64,000 nt of DNA from JAJXZP01 sp963787185. Its GTDB lineage: Bacteria > Spirochaetota > Spirochaetia > Treponematales > Rectinemataceae. The stretch covers positions 62,001 to 126,000 of the forward strand of contig CAWBCC010000011.1 of the NCBI GenBank assembly GCA_963787185.1, in the 5' to 3' direction. Positions 29,735 through 39,102 of the stretch are shown here, piece by piece; position 1 is the stretch's first letter; each line of letters begins with the position of its first letter. The notes beneath the pieces are model-generated. The model was given only the letters and a program-made list of their open reading frames with translations, searched no databases and was not told the origin of the DNA. The position numbers and the translations under genes were made by a program.

Positions 29735-30568
29735 ATGGACCTGTGGTACACGCGTTGCGAGAGCCAGGGAACTAGGTATAGCGTCAAAGTCCTGCGCCCC
29801 CTCTTTTCGGACGAAGGCAAACGGGGCCGCGTCGAGGTGTTCGAGACCGAGGATTTCGGGAGGGCCCTGTCGGTCGCCGGCTCGCTCGCGCTCACCGAAG
29901 TCGACGGTTTCGCGCACCGCGAAATGCTGGCCCATGCGCCGCTCAACGTACATCCCGACGTGCACTCCGTCGTCGTGATCGGAGGAGGCGACGGCGCCGT
30001 CGTGCACGAGCTGCTGCGCTATCCCGAGATCGAGCGCATCGTTCTCGTCGAGGACGACGAGGTCCTAATGACCGCGGCGAGGCGCTTCTTCCCGGCGATT
30101 GCCGACGCGCTGGACGATCCGCGGGTGCGCATCGACGGTTCGGACTCCTCGGGCTTCGTTCGCGACAGCAAGGAACGCTTCGACCTGATGGTGGCCGAAG
30201 AGCCCGCGACACTCGGGCGCGAGCAGGCCTTCTACTCCGACTGTTTCCGGCTGCTTTCGGGAGACGGTATCCTGGTCGGACCGAGCGGCTCGGCCTTCTT
30301 CCCCCATCGCAGGAGGGAGCTCCTCGCCGTGGCCGCCAGGCTCAAGCGACTCTTTCCCATCTACCGTCTCTTTCGAATCGAACACCCCTCGCTGGATTCG
30401 AGCGGGAGCCTCGTCGGTTTCGCTTCCAAGCGCTTCGATCCCGTCGCCAATTTCGACCCCGAGCGGCTCGCCCGCCGAGCCCTCTCCACCCGCTACTACG
30501 GCGCCGACATGCACAGGGCGGCCTTCGCCCTGCCGCCTTATCTCGCGGAGGCCTTGGCGGACGCCTAG
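29735..30568 (+). CDS. Spermidine synthase-like protein with altered active site
   Basis: A 277-aa protein of the polyamine aminopropyltransferase (SpeE) family: an N-terminal strand domain (RPLFSDEGKRGRVEVFETEDFGRALSV, FAHREMLAHAPL) and the Rossmann SAM site VVVIGGGDGAVVHELLRY then IVLVEDDEVL. The family's catalytic D-S-S-D-P segment is here VAEEPATLGREQAFYS, so the gate-keeping aspartates are missing and the amine or the reaction may differ. GGAGGG lies 7 bases before the ATG. It faces pheT convergently, with 10 bases between. Confidence 0.75.
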   Translation: MDLWYTRCESQGTRYSVKVLRPLFSDEGKRGRVEVFETEDFGRALSVAGSLALTEVDGFAHREMLAHAPLNVHPDVHSVVVIGGGDGAVVHELLRYPEIERIVLVEDDEVLMTAARRFFPAIADALDDPRVRIDGSDSSGFVRDSKERFDLMVAEEPATLGREQAFYSDCFRLLSGDGILVGPSGSAFFPHRRRELLAVAARLKRLFPIYRLFRIEHPSLDSSGSLVGFASKRFDPVANFDPERLARRALSTRYYGADMHRAAFALPPYLAEALADA

Positions 30569-30578
30569 CCCGGAACCG

Positions 30579-32297
30579 CTATCCCTCTATGAGGGAGTCG
30601 AGATCGAGCTCGGCGGCGGCGCAGGGGACGGCGATGCCCCAGGCTTCGAGTATCCTCGGATGTACCTCGCCGTAGATTCCGACGGCCGCGCCCTTGTAGC
30701 TGATGCGGGCCTGGCGTCCCGGGATGAAGCGCGGGTCCTCGACTTCCTCGAGCCCGAACTCCCTGTTCAGGTAGTAGAGGAGCGTCGCCACCTGACCCGC
30801 AGCCTCGTTGAAGTCGGCCGCCGCGTGGGCGCCCAGGAAGCCCAGCATCTGGCGGGTCGAGACGCCGTGGTTTTCCTCGGCGTTTCGGAAGGCGACCTTG
30901 CCCACCTCGAAAATCCTGTGCGGATACAGGGCCCTGCTCGACACCGATTCGGAGCCCAGGAGGCTGGGCAGGGGGGAGTTGCGCAGGTATTCGAAGCTCT
31001 CCGACATGGGATTGGATATGCGGACGACCGCCTCGGCGTCTATGCCCATGCGCTCGATGTAGTCCCTGCCCGAGCCGAGATAGTTGTAGATCATCTCCTG
31101 GTAGCCCAGGCCGACCATGAGGTTCTTGACCCGGCGGGAGAAGGTCTCGATGGGCGAGAGCCGGCCGATCGTGAAGTCGCGGGGGCGCTCGGGTTCGAAG
31201 AAGGACATGCCCTTGCCCATCATCACGTCTTCGATGACGTCGACGGGATGGAGAAAGTCGTTGCGGTACTCGGCGGGGGAGACGGTCACGTACTGCCCGT
31301 GCACCTCCGCCGCGCAGCCCATGCGTTCGACCGCTTCGCGCACGGCATTGACGTCGAACGACTTGCCCAGCAGCCGCGAAACCCTGGCCGCCTCGACGCT
31401 CACCGGCGTCTGGAAATAGTAGGGAAAGGTCACGATGCGGCCGAAGGGAGTGTCGTAGGGATACTCCACCCGCACCGGCTCCACCGTGTAGCCCATGTCG
31501 GCGAAATCGCAGGCCACGATGGAAGAGGCCAGCGTGACCGAAGGCATGTCGGTGCCGGTGAGCTCGATGAAGAGCTCGGTGTCGCCCACCTGAACCGCGC
31601 CCAGATCCGCCGAATTGATGATCGGAGGATAGGAGAGGACGGCGCCGGTCGAGTCGACGAGGAGGGGATGGAGGGGCTCGCCCTCGTTGATGAAGGCGTA
31701 CTCCCTGCCCTTGGGGTGCTCGCGCAGAATCTCGGTGAGGGTCATGGGGCGGTCCCACTGGAGGGGCACGAAGCGCACCGAATCGGGCGGCACGGCCTTG
31801 TAGCTCACGGGCCACTTGATGATCCCGGTGCGGTACAGACCCATGGATATGGTGCGGCGCTTGCGGCCGAAGTTCCAGGCCAGCTTTTCCTGCGTCTGGA
31901 TCATGTCCTTGAGTGCCGCGTCGCTGATGGGCTTGCCCGAGACGACGAGCCCCGCGAGGAAGGGGCGCACGCCCCCGACGCTCGCCTCGACGATGACCCG
32001 GCGCTCGGCCTTCTTCTCGTCGCCCTCGCGCGAAAAGAAGGGATACTCCGGGCGGCGCGAAGTCTCGCGCACGCGCAGCTGGCGGGCGAGCCCGGCGGTC
32101 GACCAGAGGTCCGGCCGATTCGTGTCGTTGAGCTCGATCTTGATCGTGCGCGACTCGTCGCTCCCTGCGGAGTCGGCGGTATTCCACTCATCCAACTCGG
32201 CCTTGGCCCCCATGAGAAGCTCCTCGAGCTCGGCCGCGCCGCAGCGCCGTCCCAGCAGGGCGAAGAAGAGCTGTTCGTTGACTTCGATCTTGGGCAT
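30579..32297 (-). CDS. pheT: Phenylalanyl-tRNA synthetase beta subunit, archaeal/eukaryotic type
   Basis: A 572-aa beta subunit, about 200 residues shorter than the usual bacterial PheT and starting MPKIEVNEQLFFALLG like archaeal enzymes, without the N-terminal tRNA-binding EMAP-like domain and without the C-terminal ferredoxin-fold anticodon-binding domain. B3/4 (TLTEILREHPKGREYAFI, LSYPPIINSADLG) and B5 (FPYYFQTPVSVEAARVSRLLG, PAEYRNDFLHPVDVIEDV) regions are recognisable. It forms the heterotetramer with PheS to charge tRNA-Phe. A GGGAGA site precedes the ATG; pheS lies 45 bases upstream. Spirochaetes are known for this archaeal-type enzyme. Confidence 0.92.
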   Translation of the reverse strand: MPKIEVNEQLFFALLGRRCGAAELEELLMGAKAELDEWNTADSAGSDESRTIKIELNDTNRPDLWSTAGLARQLRVRETSRRPEYPFFSREGDEKKAERRVIVEASVGGVRPFLAGLVVSGKPISDAALKDMIQTQEKLAWNFGRKRRTISMGLYRTGIIKWPVSYKAVPPDSVRFVPLQWDRPMTLTEILREHPKGREYAFINEGEPLHPLLVDSTGAVLSYPPIINSADLGAVQVGDTELFIELTGTDMPSVTLASSIVACDFADMGYTVEPVRVEYPYDTPFGRIVTFPYYFQTPVSVEAARVSRLLGKSFDVNAVREAVERMGCAAEVHGQYVTVSPAEYRNDFLHPVDVIEDVMMGKGMSFFEPERPRDFTIGRLSPIETFSRRVKNLMVGLGYQEMIYNYLGSGRDYIERMGIDAEAVVRISNPMSESFEYLRNSPLPSLLGSESVSSRALYPHRIFEVGKVAFRNAEENHGVSTRQMLGFLGAHAAADFNEAAGQVATLLYYLNREFGLEEVEDPRFIPGRQARISYKGAAVGIYGEVHPRILEAWGIAVPCAAAELDLDSLIEG

Positions 32298-32342
32298 ATG
32301 TGTTTCTCCCCGGGCCTCAGATGGTTTTCGCGGACGCGGCGC

Positions 32343-33899
32343 TCATATCGACCTGGCGCGGCGGAGGCGCACGCTCTCGATGTCGGGGCTGAAGAGCTCG
32401 CGCAGGTCGTTGAGACCCAGGGCCATCAGCGCCATGCGGTCGATGCCGATGCCCCAGGCGAGGACGGGGACCTTCACGCCCAGCGGCTCCGTCACCTCGG
32501 GCCGGAAAATGCCCGACCCGCCGAGCTCGAACCAGCCGAGCACCGGATGCTTGATGTGCACCTCGACCGAAGGCTCGGTGAAAGGGAAGTAACCGGGAAC
32601 GTACTTCACTTCCTTGGCGCCGGCCACCTCGACGGCGAACATCTCGAGGAAACCCAGAAGAGTGCGGAGATTGACGTCCTCGCCCAGGACTATGCCTTCG
32701 GTCTGGTAGAAGTCCGAGAGGTGGGTGGCGTCGACCTTGTCGTAGCGGAAGCAGCGCGCGATGCCGAAGTACTTGCCCGGGACCTTGGCCTTGGGCAGCT
32801 GCCTGGCCGAGAGCACCGTGCCCTGGCTGCGCAGTATGAGCCGCCTCGTGAACTCGCGGTCGAAGGAATAGCGCCAGCCGCGGGAGCCTGTGGGTCCGCC
32901 GTTCTCGTGGGTGGCGGCTACCGCGCTCAGGTAGGGTTCTTCGATGGCCCTGGCCTTCGTCGGCTCTTCGAGATAGTACACGTCGTGGATATCGCGCGCC
33001 GAGTGGAACTGCGGCATGAAGAGAGCGTCCGAGTTCCAGAACTCGGTTTCGACGAGGCTGCCGTCGAACTCCTCGAAGCCCAGCGACGCGAGTTTGTCCT
33101 TTACGCTCTCCAGAAATTCGACGTAGGCATTGCGCCGCCCCGGAATGAGCCGCGCCGCGGGACTCCGGATGTTGTAGGGCCGGAACGCGGCGCTCTTCCA
33201 GAGGCCCTTCTCGAGAATCTCGGGCGTCACCGTTCCGAGTTCCTCTCCCGTGACCCCCTGGGCCTTGAGCTCGGCGGCCGCCCCGATCGCCTCGGCCGTG
33301 AGGCGGTAGCAGACCGTTTCGCGTTCGGCCGCGCGGAAGGCCGCATCGCCGGCTCCCCGCTTGCGGGCGATCCCGCCCATCGCTGCCTTTTCGGCCTCGT
33401 CCAGATCGCCCTCGTCGAGGAGTCCTCCCGAGGCGACGGCCTTTTCCAGGAGGCCTCGCACCACCTTCATGCGCGCCGAAACGGCGCCGGCCAAGCGCGT
33501 CGCGCGCTTCTCGGCATCCATCGCGACGATTCCTTCCTTAGAGAGGAACCCGAAGGCCGAACCGATGTCCTTCTGCTCGAGGCCGAGCGCCCGGGTGATT
33601 TCGGGCAGCCGACTCGCGCCCTTCTCTTCGAGAAAGCGCAGCAGGCGCTCCTCGGGCGTCCCGCGTTCGGCCAGATCGCGCCCGAGGGCCGTGAGCTCGA
33701 AGACCATGCGGGCGCTCCGGCCCGCCTCCGCCGCGAAACCCTTGGCACCGAGCCAGGAAAAGGCCTGGTTGGCGTGTCCTTCCTTATAACTGAGCTCGCT
33801 CTGCAGGCGGGCGGCGTCGAGCAAGTCTTCCTGCCCATAGCGAAGGAGGACCTTCACCTCCAGGGGGTGGAGTGTTTTGACGAGGGATGCTGGGTCCAT
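32343..33899 (-). CDS. pheS: Phenylalanyl-tRNA synthetase alpha subunit, archaeal/eukaryotic type
   Basis: A 518-aa catalytic alpha subunit, longer than the usual bacterial 340 aa. The N-terminal 200 residues (TLHPLEVKVLLRYGQED..., ELTALGRDLAERGTPEERLLRFL, GLEQKDIGSAFGFLSKEGIV) are the winged-helix modules seen in archaeal and eukaryotic PheS. The class II core follows: motif 2-like FRYDKVDATHLSDFYQTEGIV, then FPFTEPSVEVHI and motif 3 LAWGIGIDRMALMALGL. It pairs with PheT to aminoacylate tRNA-Phe. A GGAG site precedes the ATG. Confidence 0.93.
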   Translation of the reverse strand: MDPASLVKTLHPLEVKVLLRYGQEDLLDAARLQSELSYKEGHANQAFSWLGAKGFAAEAGRSARMVFELTALGRDLAERGTPEERLLRFLEEKGASRLPEITRALGLEQKDIGSAFGFLSKEGIVAMDAEKRATRLAGAVSARMKVVRGLLEKAVASGGLLDEGDLDEAEKAAMGGIARKRGAGDAAFRAAERETVCYRLTAEAIGAAAELKAQGVTGEELGTVTPEILEKGLWKSAAFRPYNIRSPAARLIPGRRNAYVEFLESVKDKLASLGFEEFDGSLVETEFWNSDALFMPQFHSARDIHDVYYLEEPTKARAIEEPYLSAVAATHENGGPTGSRGWRYSFDREFTRRLILRSQGTVLSARQLPKAKVPGKYFGIARCFRYDKVDATHLSDFYQTEGIVLGEDVNLRTLLGFLEMFAVEVAGAKEVKYVPGYFPFTEPSVEVHIKHPVLGWFELGGSGIFRPEVTEPLGVKVPVLAWGIGIDRMALMALGLNDLRELFSPDIESVRLRRARSI

Positions 33900-34042
33900 G
33901 GGGCGCTCCGGCTCTTCGTTGCGAAAGGCAGGGCGCGCCGGCCTCCCGCTGATTTCCGGCCATTGTGGCGAAAATCGGCCCGCCGGTCAAGGAAGAGCGG
34001 CTCGGGGCCGTGCGAGCGGGTGATGCAAAGCGTTTCCGAGGC

Positions 34043-34048
34043 TATACT
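34043..34048 (+). promoter_or_regulatory. -10 box (TATACT) of the LEA14-like lipoprotein gene
   Basis: TATACT ends 6 bases before the ATG at 34055, with no ribosome binding site, implying a leaderless transcript. I see no good -35 hexamer. Confidence 0.4.
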
Positions 34049-34054
34049 GCTACG

Positions 34055-34927
34055 ATGAGCCGAACATCGCGCACGACGCCGAAGTGCCTGTGGGCCCTTC
34101 TCCTCGCTCTGATCCTCCTCTCGGGCTGCGCCACGCAAAGGACTGCGGCGCCTCTTCAGGAGAGCCTCGTTTCGGCGAACCTGTCTTCCCTGGCCGCGAT
34201 AGGGTTGGACCAGTACAGGCTCAGACTTCCCCTCACCCTGGTGCTCTCCAACCCCGGAAGGGTCGCCCTCGAGGTCGAGTCGGTCGACTGTTCGCTCTCC
34301 ATCCCGGGAGGAGAAGGCGCCGCCTACTCCTCCCGGGATGGCCGGGAGCTCGAGCCCGGGAGCTCGGTCGCGATTCCCATCGAGATCCCTGTCGATCTGC
34401 GATCCCGGGCCGGCGCGGACGGGAGCGGCGCTCCCAGCGCGGCCTGGCGGGCCCAAGCGCGCATCGCGCTCGCGACGCGGGAGGGGCGTATCCTCCACCT
34501 CAGCGCCTCGGCCGAGGGTACCTTCCCCGTCGTCCGCGATCCTAAGTTCAGCATACGGTCCATCAAAATCGAGCGCGATCTTCTCGTCACCACCAATCTC
34601 AGGCTCGGCCTCGAGATCCAGAATCCCAACGCCTTCCCCATCGAGCTCGGCTCGCTCGTCTACGATTTCTACGGCGAGGGCAGAGCCTGGGTGGAGGGCG
34701 GCACCGACGAAGCTTCGACCGTCGCGGCAGGGGCCTCGGCCGAACGTACCCTGACCTTCACGATGAATTTCGCGGACATGGATCGCAGGCTCGTCGACCT
34801 CGTGGCCAATCTCAGAGTCGTCCGGTACCGGCTCAAAGGCGAAGCCAGAATCGCGACGGGCCTCGACTATCTGCCGGCCTTCGTCACGCGCTTCGATCGG
34901 GAAGGAAGCTGCGCCGTGCAGCGCTAG
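34055..34927 (+). CDS. Lipoprotein with LEA14/WHy-type domain
   Basis: A 290-aa exported lipoprotein: signal segment CLWALLLALILLSGC with a canonical lipobox (L-S-G-C). The mature protein has two beta-sandwich repeats; the second, LLVTTNLRLGLEIQNPNAFPIELGSLVYDFYGEG, closely matches LEA14/Water-stress-hypersensitive domains with the conserved N-P-N segment. Such domains are found in desiccation-related and pilus/type II secretion-associated lipoproteins; the role here is unknown. A longer frame upstream was rejected because the signal peptide begins at this ATG. The next gene starts 7 bases after its stop. Confidence 0.75.
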   Translation: MSRTSRTTPKCLWALLLALILLSGCATQRTAAPLQESLVSANLSSLAAIGLDQYRLRLPLTLVLSNPGRVALEVESVDCSLSIPGGEGAAYSSRDGRELEPGSSVAIPIEIPVDLRSRAGADGSGAPSAAWRAQARIALATREGRILHLSASAEGTFPVVRDPKFSIRSIKIERDLLVTTNLRLGLEIQNPNAFPIELGSLVYDFYGEGRAWVEGGTDEASTVAAGASAERTLTFTMNFADMDRRLVDLVANLRVVRYRLKGEARIATGLDYLPAFVTRFDREGSCAVQR

Positions 34928-34934
34928 ACGCAAG

Positions 34935-35156
34935 ATGGAACCGGAGTATCTCATCCGACTCGCCAACGCGCGCATGCCCTTCGGCAGGTACGCAGGGAGC
35001 CTCCTCATCGATCTGCCCGAGGCCTACGTCGTGTGGTTCGCGCGCAAGGGTTATCCCGAAGGCGAGACAGGCGAGCTCCTCGCCTCGCTCTATGCGATCA
35101 AGGAGAACGGGCTCGAAGCGCTGCTGCGGCCCCTGGTGGATGAGAATTATCACTAA
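34935..35156 (+). CDS. DUF3820 family protein
   Basis: A 73-aa protein. The segment MPFGRYAGSLLIDLPEAYVVWFARKGYP is typical of DUF3820, a small family once labelled quorum-sensing-regulated virulence factor on thin grounds. It has no signal peptide or cysteine. It follows the lipoprotein gene by 7 bases on the same strand, so it is probably co-transcribed. Immediately after its stop comes the three-hairpin element. Confidence 0.75.
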   Translation: MEPEYLIRLANARMPFGRYAGSLLIDLPEAYVVWFARKGYPEGETGELLASLYAIKENGLEALLRPLVDENYH

Positions 35157-35290
35157 AGATTGAGGCTTTTTCAAAAGTCGGATGACTTTTGAAAAAGCTA
35201 CCTTGATTTGCGGCATTTGCGCACGGTTTCGAAGAAACCGGAGCAAATGCGAAGCCAATTTCAAAAGTGACCGACTTTTGAAATTGGCTC
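35157..35290 (+). repeat. Three-hairpin element, copy A
   Basis: Three near-perfect hairpins in a row: 35165-35177 with 35186-35198 (13 bp, 8-base loop); 35213-35220 with 35243-35250 plus inner CGGTTTC/GAAACCG (35224-35240, GAA loop); and 35253-35268 with 35274-35289 (16 bp, 5-base loop). Order, spacing and loop sequences match the copy in the rRNA leader (26983-27130, minus strand), while several stem pairs differ in a compensatory way. It lies between DUF3820 and the SRPBCC gene, 69 bases upstream of the latter's ATG. No poly-T follows, so it is not a simple terminator. Confidence 0.8.
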
Positions 35291-35358
35291 GATTCGATAT
35301 CTTTAGTAGGCAAGCGGGTCGTCGCAATGCCCCTTGCCAAAGAAAGGAGCCGATCGCC

Positions 35359-35766
35359 ATGAAGTCGGAATCCCTGAAGGTTTCCGCAATAATCCCGGCC
35401 CCGCCGCAGGCCGTTTACGATGCCTGGCTGAGCGCCAAGGAGCACTCCGCGATGACCGGAAGCCCCGCGAAGGCCTCCAAGAAGGTGAACGGAGCGTTCA
35501 CCGCCTGGGACGGCTACATCAGCGGAAAGAACATCGAGCTGAAGTCGCCCGACCGGATCCTCCAGTCATGGCGTACGACGGAGTTTCCCTCCGACGCTCC
35601 CGACTCCCTTCTCGAGGTCCTTCTCGCAGCGGCAAAAGGCGGCACGAAAGTCACCCTCATTCAGACGGCCATTCCGGAAGGACAGGGAGCGAGCTACAGG
35701 CAGGGATGGATCGACCACTACTTCACGCCTATGAAGGAGTACTTTTCCCGCAAGGCGCCGGCGTGA
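35359..35766 (+). CDS. SRPBCC/START-like domain protein (AHSA1 type)
   Basis: A 135-aa single-domain protein beginning LKVSAIIPAPPQAVYDAWLSAKEHSAMTG, the standard opening of the AHSA1/SRPBCC superfamily, followed by AFTAWDGYISGKNIELKSPDRILQSWR and a C-terminal helix YRQGWIDHYFTPMKEYF. The fold makes a deep hydrophobic pocket for small ligands; the ligand is unknown. AAAGGAG lies 10 bases before the ATG. It is the last housekeeping-like gene before the 22-bp repeat array and the accessory island. Confidence 0.85.
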   Translation: MKSESLKVSAIIPAPPQAVYDAWLSAKEHSAMTGSPAKASKKVNGAFTAWDGYISGKNIELKSPDRILQSWRTTEFPSDAPDSLLEVLLAAAKGGTKVTLIQTAIPEGQGASYRQGWIDHYFTPMKEYFSRKAPA

Positions 35767-35814
35767 ACTGAAAATATCGCCCATCGTCGCCGACCGGCAG
35801 CTCCATCCATCTCG

Positions 35815-35990
35815 ATCGAGCCAAATTACGAATTCTCAGCTTGTCGCGCAGGAATTTACCAGTGGTCCCGGAGGAATTTACAGCTTGTCGCGAAGGAATT
35901 CTCAGTCTGTCCCGGCCGACTTTTCAAGCTGATAAATCCTCCTTTTCAGCTTGATAAGTCCGACGTCACAGCTTGAAAAATCAGTCAGCT
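35815..35990. repeat. Array of 22-bp imperfect tandem repeats (possible transposon end)
   Basis: From 35837 seven consecutive units of exactly 22 bases can be laid out, with a degenerate eighth before them. The best units read CAGCTTGTCGCG(C/A)AGGAATT, positions 35837-35858 and 35881-35902; later units keep CAGCTTGA with a different remainder. Multiple short terminal repeats of this size recall the ends of IS21-type elements bound by the IstA transposase, but no transposase gene is present. The array marks the start of the accessory island. Confidence 0.7.
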
Positions 35991-36624
35991 CCAGGCGATA
36001 CGCCGTGAATGCGTAGACAAAAGCCGGCCCGAAGCGACAGATGTCTATGCCCCGCCTCGATGTTCCAATCCTATTCGCGGTGTGCTCGGACGGAGGCTCC
36101 GGACAAGTCGATCTTGGGTCTTTTACGCGGCAGAGGATACTTCGTATTCAGCTCGCTTTATTTTGATTCCAGCCTGAAACCTTTCATTCTCAGTCTCAAA
36201 ACGATCCATTTCGAGCCGCAATCGCCGGATCGTTTCGCCGGCGTAATCGGCTCAGAGAACAACCATGACGGTGAAAGTCGCCTTGGTACTTGTGCCTGGG
36301 CCATCCGCGAACGCCAAAAGGAAGCCCACGCGAGCAGTCCAAGGGGGAGCAGAAAAGCAAAGGCCAAAGCGGCTGATGTCAGGTCTCCGGCCGGATGTAT
36401 CGAGAATCCTGATAGCGTCCTTGATCCAATCGGTATACACTAGGTCCGTCTAGTCGTCGAAACTGATAAATCAATGTTAAGAAAGGAATTGACGAGACAT
36501 TGTGGCGGCCTGGCACGAGGGGATCGGCTTTTGATGACTTCGGGCGGGACATATCACCAGTCAGTCGTACTATTGTCGATCAAGCTCGATGTGCAGCCAC
36601 ACATGACGTCTCGCGAGAAACAGC
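35991..36624. other. Gene-free stretch before hsdM
   Basis: About 630 bases with no convincing gene. Short open frames on both strands overlap each other and lack ribosome binding sites or recognisable domains. Composition is lower in GC than the flanks. The hsdM promoter is presumably in the last 150 bases, but I see no clear -35/-10 pair. Confidence 0.5.
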
Positions 36625-38196
<1,572 letters not shown>

Positions 38197-38211
38197 TGGT
38201 TCAGCGAATCC

Positions 38212-38240
38212 TTGATTTTCTCGGCATGAGGGCGTATTAT
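38212..38240 (+). promoter_or_regulatory. Candidate promoter for the genes after hsdM
   Basis: TTGATT (38212-38217), a 17-base spacer and TATTAT (38235-38240) lie just after the hsdM stop. The 135-base gap could thus uncouple the HEPN/MNT-hsdS genes from hsdM. A small stem ACCC-TGGC-GGGT followed by six T (about 38287-38304) may attenuate transcription. Confidence 0.45.
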
Positions 38241-38331
38241 ATTGTTAACATACCTGCCACGCCTCTACCTTCGGGCACGCGCAACCCTGGCGGGTTTTTT
38301 ATGATCCGCGGATTCGAAAAGGAAACCCATA

Positions 38332-38631
38332 ATGATACCCATGAACTTCGAATCGACACGCATTGAATCCTTCATCAAAGAGCTCGGCGAGGAGGAGCTC
38401 ATCTATCTCAATCGCCTGGTAGTCGAGCGGCTCAAGCTCATCGCGCAGGAGAAGAGCACCCGGGCCATGGGCCGCTTCAATATCGGCGAAAGGATCGAGT
38501 TCGAAGACCACGAGGGGAAGAAGAAGACCGGTATCATCGTCCGCCTGAACAAGAAGACCGCCACCATCCTGACCAGCGACGGCCAGCACTGGAACGTGGC
38601 GCCTGGGCTGCTGCGGGGAGTGGAGGGTTAG
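38332..38631 (+). CDS. Small KOW/SH3-like protein between hsdM and hepT
   Basis: A 99-aa soluble protein with an N-terminal helix (FIKELGEEELIYLNRLVVERLKLI) and a C-terminal small barrel (FNIGERIEFEDHEGKKKTGIIVRLNKKTATILTSDGQHWNVAPGLL), which looks like a KOW/SH3 nucleic-acid-binding fold. I do not know a named family. AAGGAAA precedes the first ATG by 8 bases; a second ATG at 38341 is possible. Position in the operon suggests a role with the restriction or toxin-antitoxin proteins, but this is inference only. Confidence 0.65.
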   Translation: MIPMNFESTRIESFIKELGEEELIYLNRLVVERLKLIAQEKSTRAMGRFNIGERIEFEDHEGKKKTGIIVRLNKKTATILTSDGQHWNVAPGLLRGVEG

Positions 38632-38679
38632 GGATATAATTGCACCGAGCCATTTGATAATAATAAGGAGAGAGAAATC

Positions 38680-39102
38680 ATGGCCCTGGAACTGGCTTCT
38701 CTTCATAAAGCGGTGGATTCACTCGATCGGGCTCTCCAGGCTACGGAGTATTCTCCCCATTTTCGCGACTACGATCCGCCTGTTCGGGAAACCTTGCGCT
38801 CTGGCGTGATTCAGAGCTTCGAAGTGGCCTACGAGCAGACTTGGAAGATGATGAAGCGCTGGATCGAGGAGAATGTCGGCGCCGAGCTCGTCGACGGAGT
38901 GACCCGACGCGAATTGTTCCGACTGGCCGCCGAGCAGAGGCTCATCGACGACGTCGAAGAGTGGATGTCCTATCACCAGACGCACAATCTCACCGCCCAT
39001 GCCTACGATGAAGATACGGCCAATGATGCCTATCGTGGCGCTGTTCAATTTCTGGCCTTGGCAAAGGATTTTGTGCAAAGCCTCGAGGCACGCAATGTTT
39101 GA
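38680..39102 (+). CDS. HepT-like HEPN toxin (HI0074 family, nucleotidyltransferase substrate binding)
   Basis: A 140-aa helical protein of the HI0074/HepT family (VIQSFEVAYEQTWKMMKRWIEENVG, then ELFRLAAEQRLIDDVEEWMSY). In known HepT toxins an R-x4-H-x-Y motif is the RNase/AMPylation site. Here the segment reads H-NLTA-HAY, so His and Tyr remain but the Arg is His. AGGAGA lies 8 bases before the ATG. Its last 8 bases overlap the start of the MNT-HsdS gene, so toxin and antitoxin domain are translationally coupled, as in stand-alone HepT/MntA pairs. Confidence 0.82.
   Translation: MALELASLHKAVDSLDRALQATEYSPHFRDYDPPVRETLRSGVIQSFEVAYEQTWKMMKRWIEENVGAELVDGVTRRELFRLAAEQRLIDDVEEWMSYHQTHNLTAHAYDEDTANDAYRGAVQFLALAKDFVQSLEARNV

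Noticed and set aside
35837..35990. 22-bp array as a CRISPR array
   Set aside because: The units are contiguous with no spacers, vary strongly, and there are no cas genes.
36158..36453. Small open frames on both strands before hsdM, one with a signal-like start
   Set aside because: They overlap each other, have no ribosome binding site and match no family that I know; the hydrophobic start is not enough.
38287..38304. Strong terminator after hsdM
   Set aside because: The stem is only 4 bp; at most a weak attenuator, so not listed as a terminator.
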